Below are positions 16,780 to 26,582 of a stretch of 64,000 nucleotides of DNA, in pieces (the stretch's first letter is position 1; every line of letters begins with the position of its first letter). Below the pieces are notes generated by a model. That model did no database searches. It was not told where the DNA came from and worked only from the letters and a program-made list of their open reading frames with translations. The stretch covers positions 62,001-126,000 of the forward strand of contig NZ_JACVFB010000009.1 of NCBI RefSeq assembly GCF_014529945.1, given 5' to 3'. The translations under genes and the position numbers were made by a program. This stretch comes from Chitinophaga varians. GTDB lineage: Bacteria > Bacteroidota > Bacteroidia > Chitinophagales > Chitinophagaceae.

Positions 16780-17673
16780 ATGAACATTATCGTAACAGGT
16801 TCCCTGGGAAATATCAGCAAGCCATTGACACAACAACTCGTGGAAAAAGGTCATACCGTGACCGTTGTCAGCAGCAGCCCCGAAAAACAGGCCGCCATTG
16901 AAGCTCTCGGCGCTACGGCCGCCATCGGCTCTCTTGCCGATGCCTCCTTTCTGGAAAAGACTTTTGCCGGCGCCGATGCGGTATACTGTATGACCCCGCC
17001 CAACTATGCCACGCAGGAAACACCGGTGGAATACTATACCCGGATTGCCAATAGCTACGCACAGGCGCTGGGCAAAGCCGGCGTAAAACGGGCCGTGTAC
17101 CTGAGCAGCTTCGGCGCCCACCTGGACCGCGGCACCGGTATGATCCTGGGCTCCCACCACGCGGAAAAGATATTGAATGGCGTACCCGGACTGACGGTGA
17201 CGCATATACGTCCTACCAGCTTCTATTATAATTTATACAACTTCGCCGGCATGATCCGTGACCTGGGCTTTATTGCCGCCAACTATGGCGGAGACGATAA
17301 AGTGCTCTGGGTATCTCCGTCAGACATTGCAGATACCGTGGCAGAGGAACTACTTCGCACCGGCAATGCACCGAAAGTGCGTTACCTCACCAGCGACGAA
17401 CGGACCTGTAACGAAGTCGCCGCTATACTGGGCAAAGCTATTGGTAAGCCGGACCTGACCTGGAAAGTGATTCCCGGCACCGTGGTAAGGGAGCAGCTGG
17501 ACACCCACGGCGTGCCCGCAGCCACCGCCGCCGCACTGGTGGAGCTGTATGACGCCATCCACTCCGGCATACTGGCAGATGATTTCTACCAAAACCCACC
17601 CGCTACCAACGGAAAGGTAAAAATGGAAGATTTTGCCACAGAGTTTGCTGCGGTATTCGCAAAAAGTAACTAA
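16780..17673 (+). CDS. NmrA/NAD(P)H-binding reductase-like protein
   Basis: A 297-residue Rossmann-fold protein of the NmrA/SDR-atypical group. The motif VTGSLGNISKPL near the start is the nucleotide-binding loop; RAVYLSSFGAHL and THIRPTSFYYNL are typical of QorB-like quinone reductases and regulators. The AraC-type gene starts 10 bases downstream, suggesting joint control of a redox or electrophile response. Confidence 0.85.
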   Translation: MNIIVTGSLGNISKPLTQQLVEKGHTVTVVSSSPEKQAAIEALGATAAIGSLADASFLEKTFAGADAVYCMTPPNYATQETPVEYYTRIANSYAQALGKAGVKRAVYLSSFGAHLDRGTGMILGSHHAEKILNGVPGLTVTHIRPTSFYYNLYNFAGMIRDLGFIAANYGGDDKVLWVSPSDIADTVAEELLRTGNAPKVRYLTSDERTCNEVAAILGKAIGKPDLTWKVIPGTVVREQLDTHGVPAATAAALVELYDAIHSGILADDFYQNPPATNGKVKMEDFATEFAAVFAKSN

Positions 17674-17682
17674 TTTAAACCC

Positions 17683-18597
17683 ATGGCAGGCACACAACCC
17701 TATCAGCTCAATACCATCAGCGCATTGCATCAGCTGCGGCGTTTACCCAGCCCTGAGCATCCACTGATCAGCGTCATCAACTTCGAAGACCTGAAATGGC
17801 TCGACGACGAAGAACCAAAATATATTGTACAGGGGTTCTATTCCGTAGCCCTGAAACGCAACTTCGCGGGCAGGATGAAATACGGTCAGCAGCAATATGA
17901 TTTTGATCAGGGGACGATGTTTTTTGTGGCGCCTGGCCAGGTGTTTTCTATCGAAAGTGATGGCCAGTTTAATCATACGGGATGGCTGTTGCTGATCCAT
18001 CCCGATTTTCTCTGGAATACGCCACTGGCGAAAAAACTACAGCGGTGTGAGTATTTCGGATATACCGTGCATGAAGCGCTGCATCTCTCTGAAAAAGAAG
18101 AAACGATCATCTCCACCATCATGCAGAACATTGCACAGGAGTATCACGGCAACATGGACCAGTTCAGCCACGAGGTGATGATAGCCCAGCTGGAGCTGCT
18201 GTTTACCTACTCCGAACGGTTTTATCACCGCCAGTTCCTGACACGCAAGATAACCAACCATCAGGTGTTGGACAGGATGGAAGCGCTGCTGGTGGAGTAT
18301 TTCAACAGCGATGACCTGATGGGCAAAGGACTGCCTACGGTGCAGTATATCGCTGACCAGCTCAATATGTCGCCCAATTATCTCAGCGGGCTGCTGAAAG
18401 TGCTGACAGGAAAAAGCACCCAGTCGCATATCCACGACATGCTGCTGAAAAAAGCGAAGGAAAAGTTGTCCACCACCCGTTTGTCGGTCAGCGAAATTGC
18501 CTATGAGCTGGGGTTTGAGCACCCACAGTCGTTCAGCAAACTGTTTAAAACCAAGACGAACCTTACGCCGCAGGCGTTCCGTCAATCTTTCAACTGA
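17683..18597 (+). CDS. AraC family transcriptional regulator
   Basis: 304 residues: an N-terminal cupin-like sensor domain and a C-terminal pair of helix-turn-helix motifs (LPTVQYIADQLNMSPNYLSG and LSVSEIAYELGFEHPQSFSKLF). It follows the NmrA-like gene by 10 bases and may regulate it. Confidence 0.92.
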   Translation: MAGTQPYQLNTISALHQLRRLPSPEHPLISVINFEDLKWLDDEEPKYIVQGFYSVALKRNFAGRMKYGQQQYDFDQGTMFFVAPGQVFSIESDGQFNHTGWLLLIHPDFLWNTPLAKKLQRCEYFGYTVHEALHLSEKEETIISTIMQNIAQEYHGNMDQFSHEVMIAQLELLFTYSERFYHRQFLTRKITNHQVLDRMEALLVEYFNSDDLMGKGLPTVQYIADQLNMSPNYLSGLLKVLTGKSTQSHIHDMLLKKAKEKLSTTRLSVSEIAYELGFEHPQSFSKLFKTKTNLTPQAFRQSFN

Positions 18598-18683
18598 TGG
18601 TAGATAACAACAAATAAGGTGCAACCGATGTCTGCAGAATCTGGCATTAAATTCGCATTAACAGCGGTATAAACCGTATTTTT

Positions 18684-19190
18684 ATGAAGAAGCTTGCTGT
18701 GATGGCCTTCCTGCTGGCCGCTGGCATGTACTATGCACCAACAACACAAGCCCAGGTCCGTGTTAATGTCAACTTAAACGTAGGCAGCCAGCCGCTTTGG
18801 GGCCCTGTTGGCTACGACTACGCTGAATACTATTACCTGCCCGATGTTGATGCTTACTATTACATTCCCCGCCGTCAGTTTATTTATTTCGACCGTGATG
18901 AAGGTGATTGGGTATTCGCTCCCGCGTTGCCCCGCTATTATCACTATGACCTGTACCGCGGATATAAGGTCGTGATCAATGATCCCAGACCGTACCTGAA
19001 TGCAGGCTATTACCGGGACCGCTATGGCAGATACCGCGGCTGGTACGGCCGTCAGGACCTTATCCGCGATTGCCACGATGACCGTTACCGGCGCTACCGC
19101 GATCATGACGACGATGACGATGATGATCACGGAAGAGGCCATTGGCGCGGACATGGCCGTGGACACGGGCATCATGGGGATGACGACTGA
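18684..19190 (+). CDS. Secreted Tyr-, His- and Asp-rich protein
   Basis: 168 residues with a signal peptide ending TQAQV. The mature part is rich in Tyr and Arg (YRDRYGRYRGWYGR) and ends in a run of Asp followed by His/Gly repeats (GRGHWRGHGRGHGHH). Such tails suggest metal binding, but no function is known. The repeats are low complexity, so similarity searches will be noisy. Confidence 0.7.
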   Translation: MKKLAVMAFLLAAGMYYAPTTQAQVRVNVNLNVGSQPLWGPVGYDYAEYYYLPDVDAYYYIPRRQFIYFDRDEGDWVFAPALPRYYHYDLYRGYKVVINDPRPYLNAGYYRDRYGRYRGWYGRQDLIRDCHDDRYRRYRDHDDDDDDDHGRGHWRGHGRGHGHHGDDD

Positions 19191-19197
19191 GATATTT

Positions 19198-19233
19198 TAA
19201 AAAGGGTTGCAGATTTCTCTGCAACCCTTTTAT
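19198..19233. terminator. Bidirectional terminator
   Basis: Arms AAAGGGTTGCAG (19201-19212) and CTGCAACCCTTT (19219-19230) pair perfectly around a 6-base loop, with A and T runs outside. It separates convergent genes. Confidence 0.88.
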
Positions 19234-19234
19234 G

Positions 19235-20485
19235 TTATCGTTCCTGCCGGATGGACAGCGTATTTTGCTTGTCTTCCCCGACGATGATCTCAAATTCACC
19301 TTGCGGCAGCATCAGGTATAACGGGCCTTTGCCGTCATACAACAGCTGGTCCACCGGAATACCGTCTTTCTCTTCTCCCTTGAAATAAGCCTGTACCAGC
19401 CGGTTTTTAAACATAGCCTCCGGCGTTAGCGCCTTCGGTATCCTCGACGGGTCCAGCTTAAAGTAGCCCGGCCGCCCGGCATTCATCCTGAACCGGGGAT
19501 GGAACACTTCTATGTCGAAATATCCGGCCAAACGCGGCTCCACCCATATACTGTCCTGCTTCACGATCACCGAAGGGCGATCTATACGAAATAGCTGTTG
19601 CGCTGCTACGTAATAGGAGTTCTCATGGGAGATCGTATCCTGCTCGCACATTCTTTCCTGATTGATGGTCAGCGGATCGATGCCGGACATCTCTGTAAAA
19701 TACATCGCCATTCTTTTGAAGCCGTTGCGTGGTTGCTCCATGATATGGTCATAACCGGCATGGACCAGTATTTTGGCGGTCGGGTCCTTCTTTAAGAGGT
19801 TGATCAGATTTTGCGCTTCGGCTATTTCACGTTGTTGGTAGCAGTCTGCGCCACTACAATCGGTGGTGTCTTCATAGGCTACCACCCGAAAGCCTAAACG
19901 GGTGGCTGTTCTGATCAGATCACCGAAGAGCGGTTCGGCGGAATAGAAGCCGTCGCCCTGCACCGGGTATTTTCGTTTGTTCAGTGCTTCAGCATGATAA
20001 GCGAGGGTTTCCAGTGCGAGATACCGGAAGCCCTGTTGATATAATTTCTGCAATAGAGATTTTGTAAACAGCCGGTGGTAGGGGATATGGTGCGCTTCGT
20101 TGATCATCACCACCCGGCGTTTGGCCGTCAGCGAGAGTATCTTCGTGACCGCATCTTCCGCATGAAATCCGGTGAAGGCTTCTTTACGTTTGGCCACGGT
20201 GTCCGGAGGGAGCGTGCGTGGAGGATACATGGCGTTATAATCTTTTAACGCGGCGGCATAATCGCCGATAAAAGAGCGATAGGTGGCACTGAGCTGGTAA
20301 TAGGCGCCACGGAGCGCTTCATCGTTATTGAACGCGCTTAAGCTGTCCAATGGCTTCATGTAGTCGTATTCCTTCAGGAAAAGGTCATTGATGCGGCTAT
20401 AGTAAAGGCCCGGGTCCATGCTTTGCGCATTCGTCAGGCGGCACAGGAGGGTCAGTACAATCAGGGATAAAAAGTGTTTGCTCAT
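19235..20485 (-). CDS. Erythromycin-esterase/ChaN-like exported protein
   Basis: 416 residues from MSKHFLSLIVLTLL, with signal peptide ending TNAQS. The motif VMINEAHHIPYHRLFTKSLL (catalytic-type Glu-His-His) resembles the GE.H motif of erythromycin esterase-like and TraB/ChaN-like proteins; RVVAYED and ILVHAGYDHI are further conserved blocks. It is exported, so antibiotic hydrolysis is not implied. The start at 20485 is preferred over an ATG 18 bases upstream. Confidence 0.6.
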   Translation of the reverse strand: MSKHFLSLIVLTLLCRLTNAQSMDPGLYYSRINDLFLKEYDYMKPLDSLSAFNNDEALRGAYYQLSATYRSFIGDYAAALKDYNAMYPPRTLPPDTVAKRKEAFTGFHAEDAVTKILSLTAKRRVVMINEAHHIPYHRLFTKSLLQKLYQQGFRYLALETLAYHAEALNKRKYPVQGDGFYSAEPLFGDLIRTATRLGFRVVAYEDTTDCSGADCYQQREIAEAQNLINLLKKDPTAKILVHAGYDHIMEQPRNGFKRMAMYFTEMSGIDPLTINQERMCEQDTISHENSYYVAAQQLFRIDRPSVIVKQDSIWVEPRLAGYFDIEVFHPRFRMNAGRPGYFKLDPSRIPKALTPEAMFKNRLVQAYFKGEEKDGIPVDQLLYDGKGPLYLMLPQGEFEIIVGEDKQNTLSIRQER

Positions 20486-20608
20486 ATCGCTAAATGTAAT
20501 CAAACAAAATCAATGCCCAAACCGGATGATTAACATGATAAATTAAAGACTGGTTACCGCTGGTCCCATAAATCTTCCCGGAGCATGGGAAAAGGAATAT
20601 ATTGTAGC

Positions 20609-21775
20609 ATGGACAACAGAACAAGCTGGATAGATAATCTACGTTCATTCGTTACCGTATTGGTGGTAGCACACCATTCCTCGCTGGCCTATACCACCTT
20701 TGCCTGGTTTGACAAAACCGCGTATATCCGTTCCACGCATCCGGTGGTGGATGTGGCCCGGAGCAGGGGACTGGATATTTTTGAAGATTTCAACGATGTG
20801 TTTTTTATGTCGCTGATGTTTCTGATCAGTGGCATCTTCGTATTTCGCAGCCTGCAAAACAAAGGCGCCGGCAAATTTATACGCGACCGGTTTTACCGCT
20901 TGTTTGTCCCTTTTCTTATCGGGGTCACGCTGTTGATGTTGCTGGCGTATTATCCTCCTTATTATCTCGCGCATGGGAAGCATGATATCCCTGCTTACGT
21001 GGTTGATTTTTTTACCGTAGAGGCGTGGCCGGTAGGCCCACCCTGGTTTATCTGGGTATTGTTTGTATTTAATCTGACGATGGCGGCATTATTCCCGCTG
21101 CTGCGAAACGTGGAGCGTTGGAGCCAATGGCTGGCCAACCGGCAACAACAGCCGGGAAAACTCGTGTTGTATTGGTTTCTCTTTAGCTGGATATTATACG
21201 TTCCCATAGTGCTGCTGATAGACGCTGGTACCTGGACCGGCATTGGTCCTTTTGATTTTCAGGTGAGCAGGGTGTTGCTCTATTTCGGGTATTTTTTCCT
21301 GGGGATGCTGATCGGAACGCCTGGTTTGGGCCGCAGTATTTTCGCCGATGGTTCAGCGTTGGTGCGCTACTGGTGGTGCTGGGTACTGGCGGCTCTCGGC
21401 GTATATACGTTACTGAAAGGCAGCGAGGCGCCGCTGACGGCCATGATGGCCCGGCAGGAGTTGAGCCTTGTGCAGGCCACGCTCGTATATCGGTCCGTCT
21501 GGATACTGTCCTGTACGCTGAGCGGTATCGCTTTCCTGACTACTTTCAGAAGCCTGATGAACCGTAGCAGCGCCTGGTGGCAGTCGCTTTCCGCTAATGC
21601 CTATGGCATCTATCTGGTGCATTATATTTTTGTATTGTGGTGCCAGTATTTGCTGCTGAACATGCCACTGACGGCATGGCCTAAATTTCTCATCACCTTT
21701 GTGTCCAGTTGGTGGCTGAGCTGGGGTGTGACGGCCCTTGTCAGAAAAAACAAGATAATCGGCAAATATTTGTAG
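20609..21775 (+). CDS. Membrane acyltransferase (OafA/MdoC-like)
   Basis: 388 residues, about ten membrane helices. The motif WIDNLRSFVTVLVVAHHS at the start with its His pair and the later RDRFYRLFVPFLIG are typical of the acyltransferase-3 family, which O-acylates surface sugars or glucans. The start MDNRTSWIDNLR at 20609 is preferred; an in-frame ATG lies at 20585. The DUF5996 gene starts 50 bases downstream. Confidence 0.87.
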   Translation: MDNRTSWIDNLRSFVTVLVVAHHSSLAYTTFAWFDKTAYIRSTHPVVDVARSRGLDIFEDFNDVFFMSLMFLISGIFVFRSLQNKGAGKFIRDRFYRLFVPFLIGVTLLMLLAYYPPYYLAHGKHDIPAYVVDFFTVEAWPVGPPWFIWVLFVFNLTMAALFPLLRNVERWSQWLANRQQQPGKLVLYWFLFSWILYVPIVLLIDAGTWTGIGPFDFQVSRVLLYFGYFFLGMLIGTPGLGRSIFADGSALVRYWWCWVLAALGVYTLLKGSEAPLTAMMARQELSLVQATLVYRSVWILSCTLSGIAFLTTFRSLMNRSSAWWQSLSANAYGIYLVHYIFVLWCQYLLLNMPLTAWPKFLITFVSSWWLSWGVTALVRKNKIIGKYL

Positions 21776-21825
21776 AACCCCTGGCGGGTTTTGGTTGTTA
21801 TCCTGAAGAAACATCAGGATTCATC

Positions 21826-22791
21826 ATGCAGCATACACCTTTGTCATCCGGTCAATGGCCGGTCATCGATTATAACAGCTGGAAAGACACGCTGGCCACC
21901 GTGCACCTGTGGACGCAGATTGTAGGGAAAATACGCCTGCGGCAGATGCCGTGGCTCAACCATTCCTGGCACGTAACCTTGTATGTCAATCCCTATGGCC
22001 TGAGCACCGGCAGTATGCCGTATCGCCATGGTATCTTCCAGATAGAATTCGATTTTATACATCACCAGCTGGTGATCACCACCAGTGGGGGAGAGAAAGA
22101 GGCGCTGGGCTTGCGGCCGCGTACCGTGGCTGATTTCTACGCTTCCCTGTTTGACAAGCTGCAGTCGCTGAATATCGACGTGACGATCCACCCCGTTCCC
22201 AGCGAAATGGCTGATGCCATTCCGTTTACGCAGGACCAGCTGCATCAGTCGTACGACCAGCACCAGATGGAGAATTTCTGGCAGGCGCTGGTGCGTATGC
22301 ATAACGTATTTACCCGCTTCCGTGCCGGCTTCACCGGCAAATGCAGTCCCGTGCATTTCTTCTGGGGGGCTTTTGACCTGGCCGTGACCCGCTTCTCCGG
22401 CCGGGATGCGCCGGAGCATCAGGGAGAAATGCCGAATATGCCGGCCGTCGTGATGCAGGAGGCCTATTCCAAAGAGGTCAGCTCCTGTGGTTTCTGGCCG
22501 GGCAATGATCAGTTTCCCCAGGCATTCTTCTATTCCTACGCCTATCCGGCCGCACCCGAATTTGCCACACAACCGGTGCAACCCGCCGCGGCTTTTTACA
22601 GTCCCGAGATGGGCGAGTACCTATTGCCTTATGCCGCCGTGCAGCAAGCGGATGATCCGGAAGCTGCGCTGATGGCCTTTTTGCAATCGACCTACGAGGC
22701 GGCGGCCAATACCAGTCACTGGGACCGCAAGGCGCTGGAATGTGATCATTCTGATCTGGAGGAGGCGTACGGGTGTTATAAGACGAGTTGA
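21826..22791 (+). CDS. DUF5996 family protein
   Basis: 321 residues. The start SGQWPVIDYNSWKDTLATVHLWTQIVGKIRL and blocks such as GIFQIEFDFIHHQL, PVHFFWGAFDLAVTRFSGR and SCGFWPG are those of the DUF5996 family, whose function is unknown. Soluble, no signal peptide. It shares the strand with the acyltransferase upstream. Confidence 0.82.
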   Translation: MQHTPLSSGQWPVIDYNSWKDTLATVHLWTQIVGKIRLRQMPWLNHSWHVTLYVNPYGLSTGSMPYRHGIFQIEFDFIHHQLVITTSGGEKEALGLRPRTVADFYASLFDKLQSLNIDVTIHPVPSEMADAIPFTQDQLHQSYDQHQMENFWQALVRMHNVFTRFRAGFTGKCSPVHFFWGAFDLAVTRFSGRDAPEHQGEMPNMPAVVMQEAYSKEVSSCGFWPGNDQFPQAFFYSYAYPAAPEFATQPVQPAAAFYSPEMGEYLLPYAAVQQADDPEAALMAFLQSTYEAAANTSHWDRKALECDHSDLEEAYGCYKTS

Positions 22792-23214
22792 CGTGGGTGG
22801 GGGGAATAGTACTTTTTCATGGAGATGGATGTTTAGAGAGGTACTATATCCCCTGTGTTCATCGGACAATGGATGAATTGAAACCATAACATTGTTGTTA
22901 TTGATCTTTAATTGGACCAATTGGAATTAGAATTTTTACCTTCTTGTTTTCCCCAACAAAAAAATATTCCTCCCATACCACTTCTGTCTCATAAAAGTGT
23001 TGTTATAACAAATGCAACAAATTTCGATCAAAATGAGAAGGGAAGTTTTATCAGCGTTATACCTGGTCGATGATTTTATAAATAGATTATCAAATAGAGA
23101 CTATCAGGTAGATAGTTATTGTGCTGTAAGGCTTTCAGCGCAACAGTTGCCATTCGGTTATATCAGGAAATCCCTCCACTCCTTTTAAGACAAACCATAC
23201 TTAACAACCTTACT
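22792..23214. other. AT-rich leader region of the cas operon with repeat-like element
   Basis: 423 bases with no credible gene. It holds a CRISPR-repeat-like stretch at 22905-22933, a perfect palindrome TTGTTATAACAA at 23000-23011, and an imperfect hairpin with arms at 22801-22812 and 22841-22853. No convincing TAnnTTTG promoter was found. An in-frame start for cas6 exists at 23119, but the family N-terminus fits 23215. Confidence 0.45.
22905..22933 (+). promoter_or_regulatory. Degenerate CRISPR-repeat-like element upstream of cas6
   Basis: This 29-base stretch carries TTTAATTG and TGGAAT at the same relative positions as the array repeat, 17 of 29 bases matching, in the same orientation. 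A weaker half-match ending GAATTGAAAC lies at 22855-22883. It could be a repeat relic, a crRNA-like regulator of the kind known from some type I operons, or chance in AT-rich DNA. Confidence 0.35.
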
Positions 23215-23880
23215 ATGAGATTACTGCTTTACGTTAGCGGAAGCCCAAGTATCATCTATTTTAATCAGCATCAGGTTTTTTTGACAGGTGCCCTGCACAA
23301 ATGGATCGGCAGGAAAAATGACATCCATGGAAAGTTAAGCCTGTATAGCTTTTCCTGGCTTCAGAATGTAGATATCATGTCTCATGGAATCAGAGCCAGG
23401 GATGATTCCTATTTCTTTATCACCGCCTATGATACCACGCTGGCGAAGAGGATTGTTCAGGGGATTCAGGATGATCCCACTATTTGTTTCGGGATTGAAG
23501 TGAGAGGCATCGCGATCATGGAAACGCCGGTGTTTCAAAGCAGGCAAGAGTTTTACCCGGCCAGTCCGGTGTTTGTCAAGAAATACCTGGAGCCCGGAAA
23601 AGACAAGCACCTGCTGTTTAACGATCCTGACGCAGGAGAGCATATGACCACTGTGTTGAAACGAAAACTTTGCCAGGCAGGCCTTTCTGACGAGGGTGTC
23701 ACTGTTTCCTTTAATGCAGACTACCCGAATGCCAAAGCCAAAATGATCACCTATAAAACAATAAATAATAAAGCCAGTATGTGCCCGGTGGTAGTGGAAG
23801 GCACCCCGGAGCAGGTAGCATTTGCCTGGGAGGTAGGGGTGGGCAACTGCACGGGTATTGGCTTTGGCGCATTGAAATAA
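23215..23880 (+). CDS. cas6: Cas6 CRISPR RNA endoribonuclease
   Basis: 221 residues. The C-terminal glycine-rich loop EVGVGNCTGIGFGALK is the Cas6 RAMP signature, and the N-terminus MRLLLYVSGSPSIIYFNQHQVFLTGALHKW starts a ferredoxin-like fold. Cas6 cuts the pre-crRNA within each repeat. A catalytic His is probably among the N-terminal ones (H27 or H38). First gene of the operon; cas5 starts 7 bases later. A longer start at 23119 is open in frame but has no family support. Confidence 0.88.
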   Translation: MRLLLYVSGSPSIIYFNQHQVFLTGALHKWIGRKNDIHGKLSLYSFSWLQNVDIMSHGIRARDDSYFFITAYDTTLAKRIVQGIQDDPTICFGIEVRGIAIMETPVFQSRQEFYPASPVFVKKYLEPGKDKHLLFNDPDAGEHMTTVLKRKLCQAGLSDEGVTVSFNADYPNAKAKMITYKTINNKASMCPVVVEGTPEQVAFAWEVGVGNCTGIGFGALK

Positions 23881-23887
23881 GCACGGT

Positions 23888-24466
23888 ATGCAATATTATG
23901 TAGTGAAATATAGCGGTCCTTTTGGGTTTATCAAGCCATGGACGGCCGTCAGGGACAGCGAAACATTCAGTCAGCAGTTTTTAACGCCATCTGTTATAGA
24001 GGGGATGGAAAAGAAGTTGTTCCCTGAGTTACTGGAAGAGACCGGAGGAGGAAGGGTAATACGCCGGCACCGGCTGAATTACTGCGGTGTAGATGTTCAG
24101 CTGGAAAGGACCTGGTCTAAAGGAGGTTTTAAATACACGAAAGAAAAAGGAATTTACAAGTCCAATCAGAGCACGCTCAAAAGAGGCGTACTGCTGATGC
24201 CACACTTATATCTGGCTTTCGATGAACAAACCTATGCGGAAAGAGCATCTTACCAAACCATCTGTCTTTGTCGCAATGAGGACCTGCTTTTTCCGGATGA
24301 GGTGAAGCAGATGCCCGAAGTCGAATTTAATGGCATCAGCGGCTTTGAATTGCAGCCAGCGGACGCTGCTACCGGCTTTAAGGTGGGGCATAATCGGTTT
24401 GGGGAAGGCCGCTCCATGTATGGAAAATTGGTGATCACAGGATATCCTATACGAAATGAAGGATAA
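23888..24466 (+). CDS. cas5: Cas5 Cascade subunit
   Basis: 192 residues. The opening YYVVKYSGPFGFIKPWTAVRDSETFSQQFLTPSVIEGMEKKLF fits the Cas5 RAMP start (beta strand, then a substrate-size loop), and the GGFKYTKEKGIYKSNQS region is basic. Cas5 holds the 5' handle of the crRNA. It is not the common Cas5d of subtype I-C, since a separate cas6 exists. Its stop overlaps the cas3 start by 11 bases. Confidence 0.78.
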   Translation: MQYYVVKYSGPFGFIKPWTAVRDSETFSQQFLTPSVIEGMEKKLFPELLEETGGGRVIRRHRLNYCGVDVQLERTWSKGGFKYTKEKGIYKSNQSTLKRGVLLMPHLYLAFDEQTYAERASYQTICLCRNEDLLFPDEVKQMPEVEFNGISGFELQPADAATGFKVGHNRFGEGRSMYGKLVITGYPIRNEG

Positions 24467-26579
24467 GGTCCATTGGCGGGAAATAATGGCCAAAAGTAAG
24501 GGGTATGGAGAGGTGAAGCTATATCTGCATCTGAAGCACGTTGCGTGGGTGATAGATGTCATGTGCCGGCACTTTCAGCATCCGTTCTGCGATCAACTGG
24601 CACGCAAGGGCGCTATCTTACACGATCTGGGCAAGGCACATCCTCACTTCCGGCGTAAGCTGCAAAAGACGAAGTCTGGCACCCTGGCAGCAGAAGTGGA
24701 TGGGGGATACGTTCATCGGCACGAGTTGTCGTCACTGGCTTTTCTGCCGGCGTTCCCACGGGAGGAATGGGACGTGCTAATTGACATGGTGGCCGGGCAT
24801 CACCGCTCGGTTGTCTATGACCCGCGGCGCCAGGGGATTCTGGACCTCGACCATAACGACAGGCATTGGATATCCCAGCATCTGCACGATTGGGAGGAAT
24901 GGAGCGGGTATGGCCGTAGCATTCTTCAATATTTCAACTATGATTGCCCCGTTATCACCCGGAAAGAAGCGGAAGGGGCCCTGCAATATGCCGTAGATTA
25001 CTGCACGTGCAGGCCCGCAGGATGGTCCCGCTGGCGGGGCTTACTGAAGGCGGCCGACCATTTTGCCTCTGCCTATACTTTCAATACACAGCGGCGTTTG
25101 GACCGGTTGTTTAAAAAGCCGGACCTGACACTGGTAAACGCCCGCCGGGGAAACGACCTGTATCCCTTATCGACGCTGTCGGCCGACGATAAGAGGCCCC
25201 ATACCATTGTATCGTATCCTACCAGCAGCGGAAAAACGGAGTTTTTGGTCCGGCGTTGTATCGGCAGGATTTTCTATATGCTGCCTTATCAGGCGTCGTG
25301 TAACGCTATGCAGCAACGACTGGGAGAACTGCTGCAAACTGTTGTGGACCTTCAGCATGGGACATCGGAACTGGCAGAAGGTAAAAAAGAGAGACTGGCG
25401 CCCTCACTGGCAGGAGCGGCGGTGAAGGTAATGACACCACATCAGGTGGCGGCTATCGTGCTGGGCATTGCCGGCTTTGAAAGCATGATGCTGGATCTGG
25501 AAGGATGTGACGTGATCCTCGATGAAATTCATACCTACGAAAATTTTACGCAGGCAATGGTCCTGGAAATCGTCAAAACCTTAGTGAGACTGAATTGCCG
25601 TGTTCACATCGGTACAGCTACCATGCCACGATGCCTTTACCATGCCATCCTGGAAATATTAGGAGGCCCTGAAAATGTGTATGAGGTGGTGGCGCCGCCA
25701 GAGGTACTGGATAGCTATAACCGGCATACTATTCACCGCATCCCGGATGACAGGACCGTTCCGGATATCCTACAAAAAGCAATCAACGAAGGGGATAAAT
25801 GCCTGTTGGTTTTTAATACCGTTGGCGACGCGCAGGATGCTTACGAGAAGTATGCGCAAATGTTTAAAGACATCCCTGTACTGTTAATACATGGACGGTT
25901 CAGCTGGACGTTCAGGCATAAAGCAGCACAGAAACTGGAGAAACTTGATAAAGCCGATGCGCCCTGCATCGTCATCGCTACACAGGTGGTAGAAGTGAGT
26001 CTGGATATCAGTTTTGACCTGCTGGTCACGGAGTGTGCCCCGCTGGAATGCCTGATACAGCGGATGGGCAGAATACACCGCAGAAGGAGTGAGCATCGCC
26101 ATCAGATGCGGAAGCCGGTTTATGTACTGGCGCCTGCCGGCAATTGCCGGCCTTACAACAGGGAGATAGTGGAGACGAGTTATGAGCTGTTACCCGATGG
26201 CGAACTACAGGAACGTGATCTTCAGCAGAAGCTGGATACGTTGTATCCTTCACTTACCCCCCGGGAAATAGATGATCACCTGATTTTTCGCAACGGCCGC
26301 TATGTGATCCGGGAATTGACGGATACCCGTAATCCCATCTTGTCTATGACGATGGACACTGATACGCTTACCTGTATTCTGGAAGAAGATGTGGCGCGCT
26401 ACACTAAAGCTGGTTGGCGGCAGCAGCGCAGGATGGAGATCCCCATCAAGTGGGGGCTTGTCAAAAAGCATCAATTAAAGAACCAGTTGGAGGTTGGTGC
26501 TAAACCCTTTGTGGTAAAGCAGTCGAGGGTGTCCCACGCAGAGAAGGGATTGATGTTTAACGATGAAAAACCACAATAG
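24456..26579 (+). CDS. cas3: Cas3 nuclease-helicase
   Basis: 707 residues. An N-terminal HD nuclease domain (HDLGKAH at 56-62, later HRHELSSLAF and AGHHRS) is fused to an SF2 helicase: Walker A TSSGKTE (256-262), DEIH (356-359), and the C-terminal motifs FNTVGDAQ and QRMGRIHRRR. This is the normal type I order and the residues look intact, so the DNA-degrading enzyme is probably active. The start overlaps cas5; an alternative Met lies at codon 11. Confidence 0.93.
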   Translation: MKDKVHWREIMAKSKGYGEVKLYLHLKHVAWVIDVMCRHFQHPFCDQLARKGAILHDLGKAHPHFRRKLQKTKSGTLAAEVDGGYVHRHELSSLAFLPAFPREEWDVLIDMVAGHHRSVVYDPRRQGILDLDHNDRHWISQHLHDWEEWSGYGRSILQYFNYDCPVITRKEAEGALQYAVDYCTCRPAGWSRWRGLLKAADHFASAYTFNTQRRLDRLFKKPDLTLVNARRGNDLYPLSTLSADDKRPHTIVSYPTSSGKTEFLVRRCIGRIFYMLPYQASCNAMQQRLGELLQTVVDLQHGTSELAEGKKERLAPSLAGAAVKVMTPHQVAAIVLGIAGFESMMLDLEGCDVILDEIHTYENFTQAMVLEIVKTLVRLNCRVHIGTATMPRCLYHAILEILGGPENVYEVVAPPEVLDSYNRHTIHRIPDDRTVPDILQKAINEGDKCLLVFNTVGDAQDAYEKYAQMFKDIPVLLIHGRFSWTFRHKAAQKLEKLDKADAPCIVIATQVVEVSLDISFDLLVTECAPLECLIQRMGRIHRRRSEHRHQMRKPVYVLAPAGNCRPYNREIVETSYELLPDGELQERDLQQKLDTLYPSLTPREIDDHLIFRNGRYVIRELTDTRNPILSMTMDTDTLTCILEEDVARYTKAGWRQQRRMEIPIKWGLVKKHQLKNQLEVGAKPFVVKQSRVSHAEKGLMFNDEKPQ

Positions 26580-26582
26580 TGT

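Noticed and set aside
16603..17205. 200-residue frame on the minus strand
   Set aside because: Covers the start of the NmrA-like gene on the other strand and has no recognisable domain.
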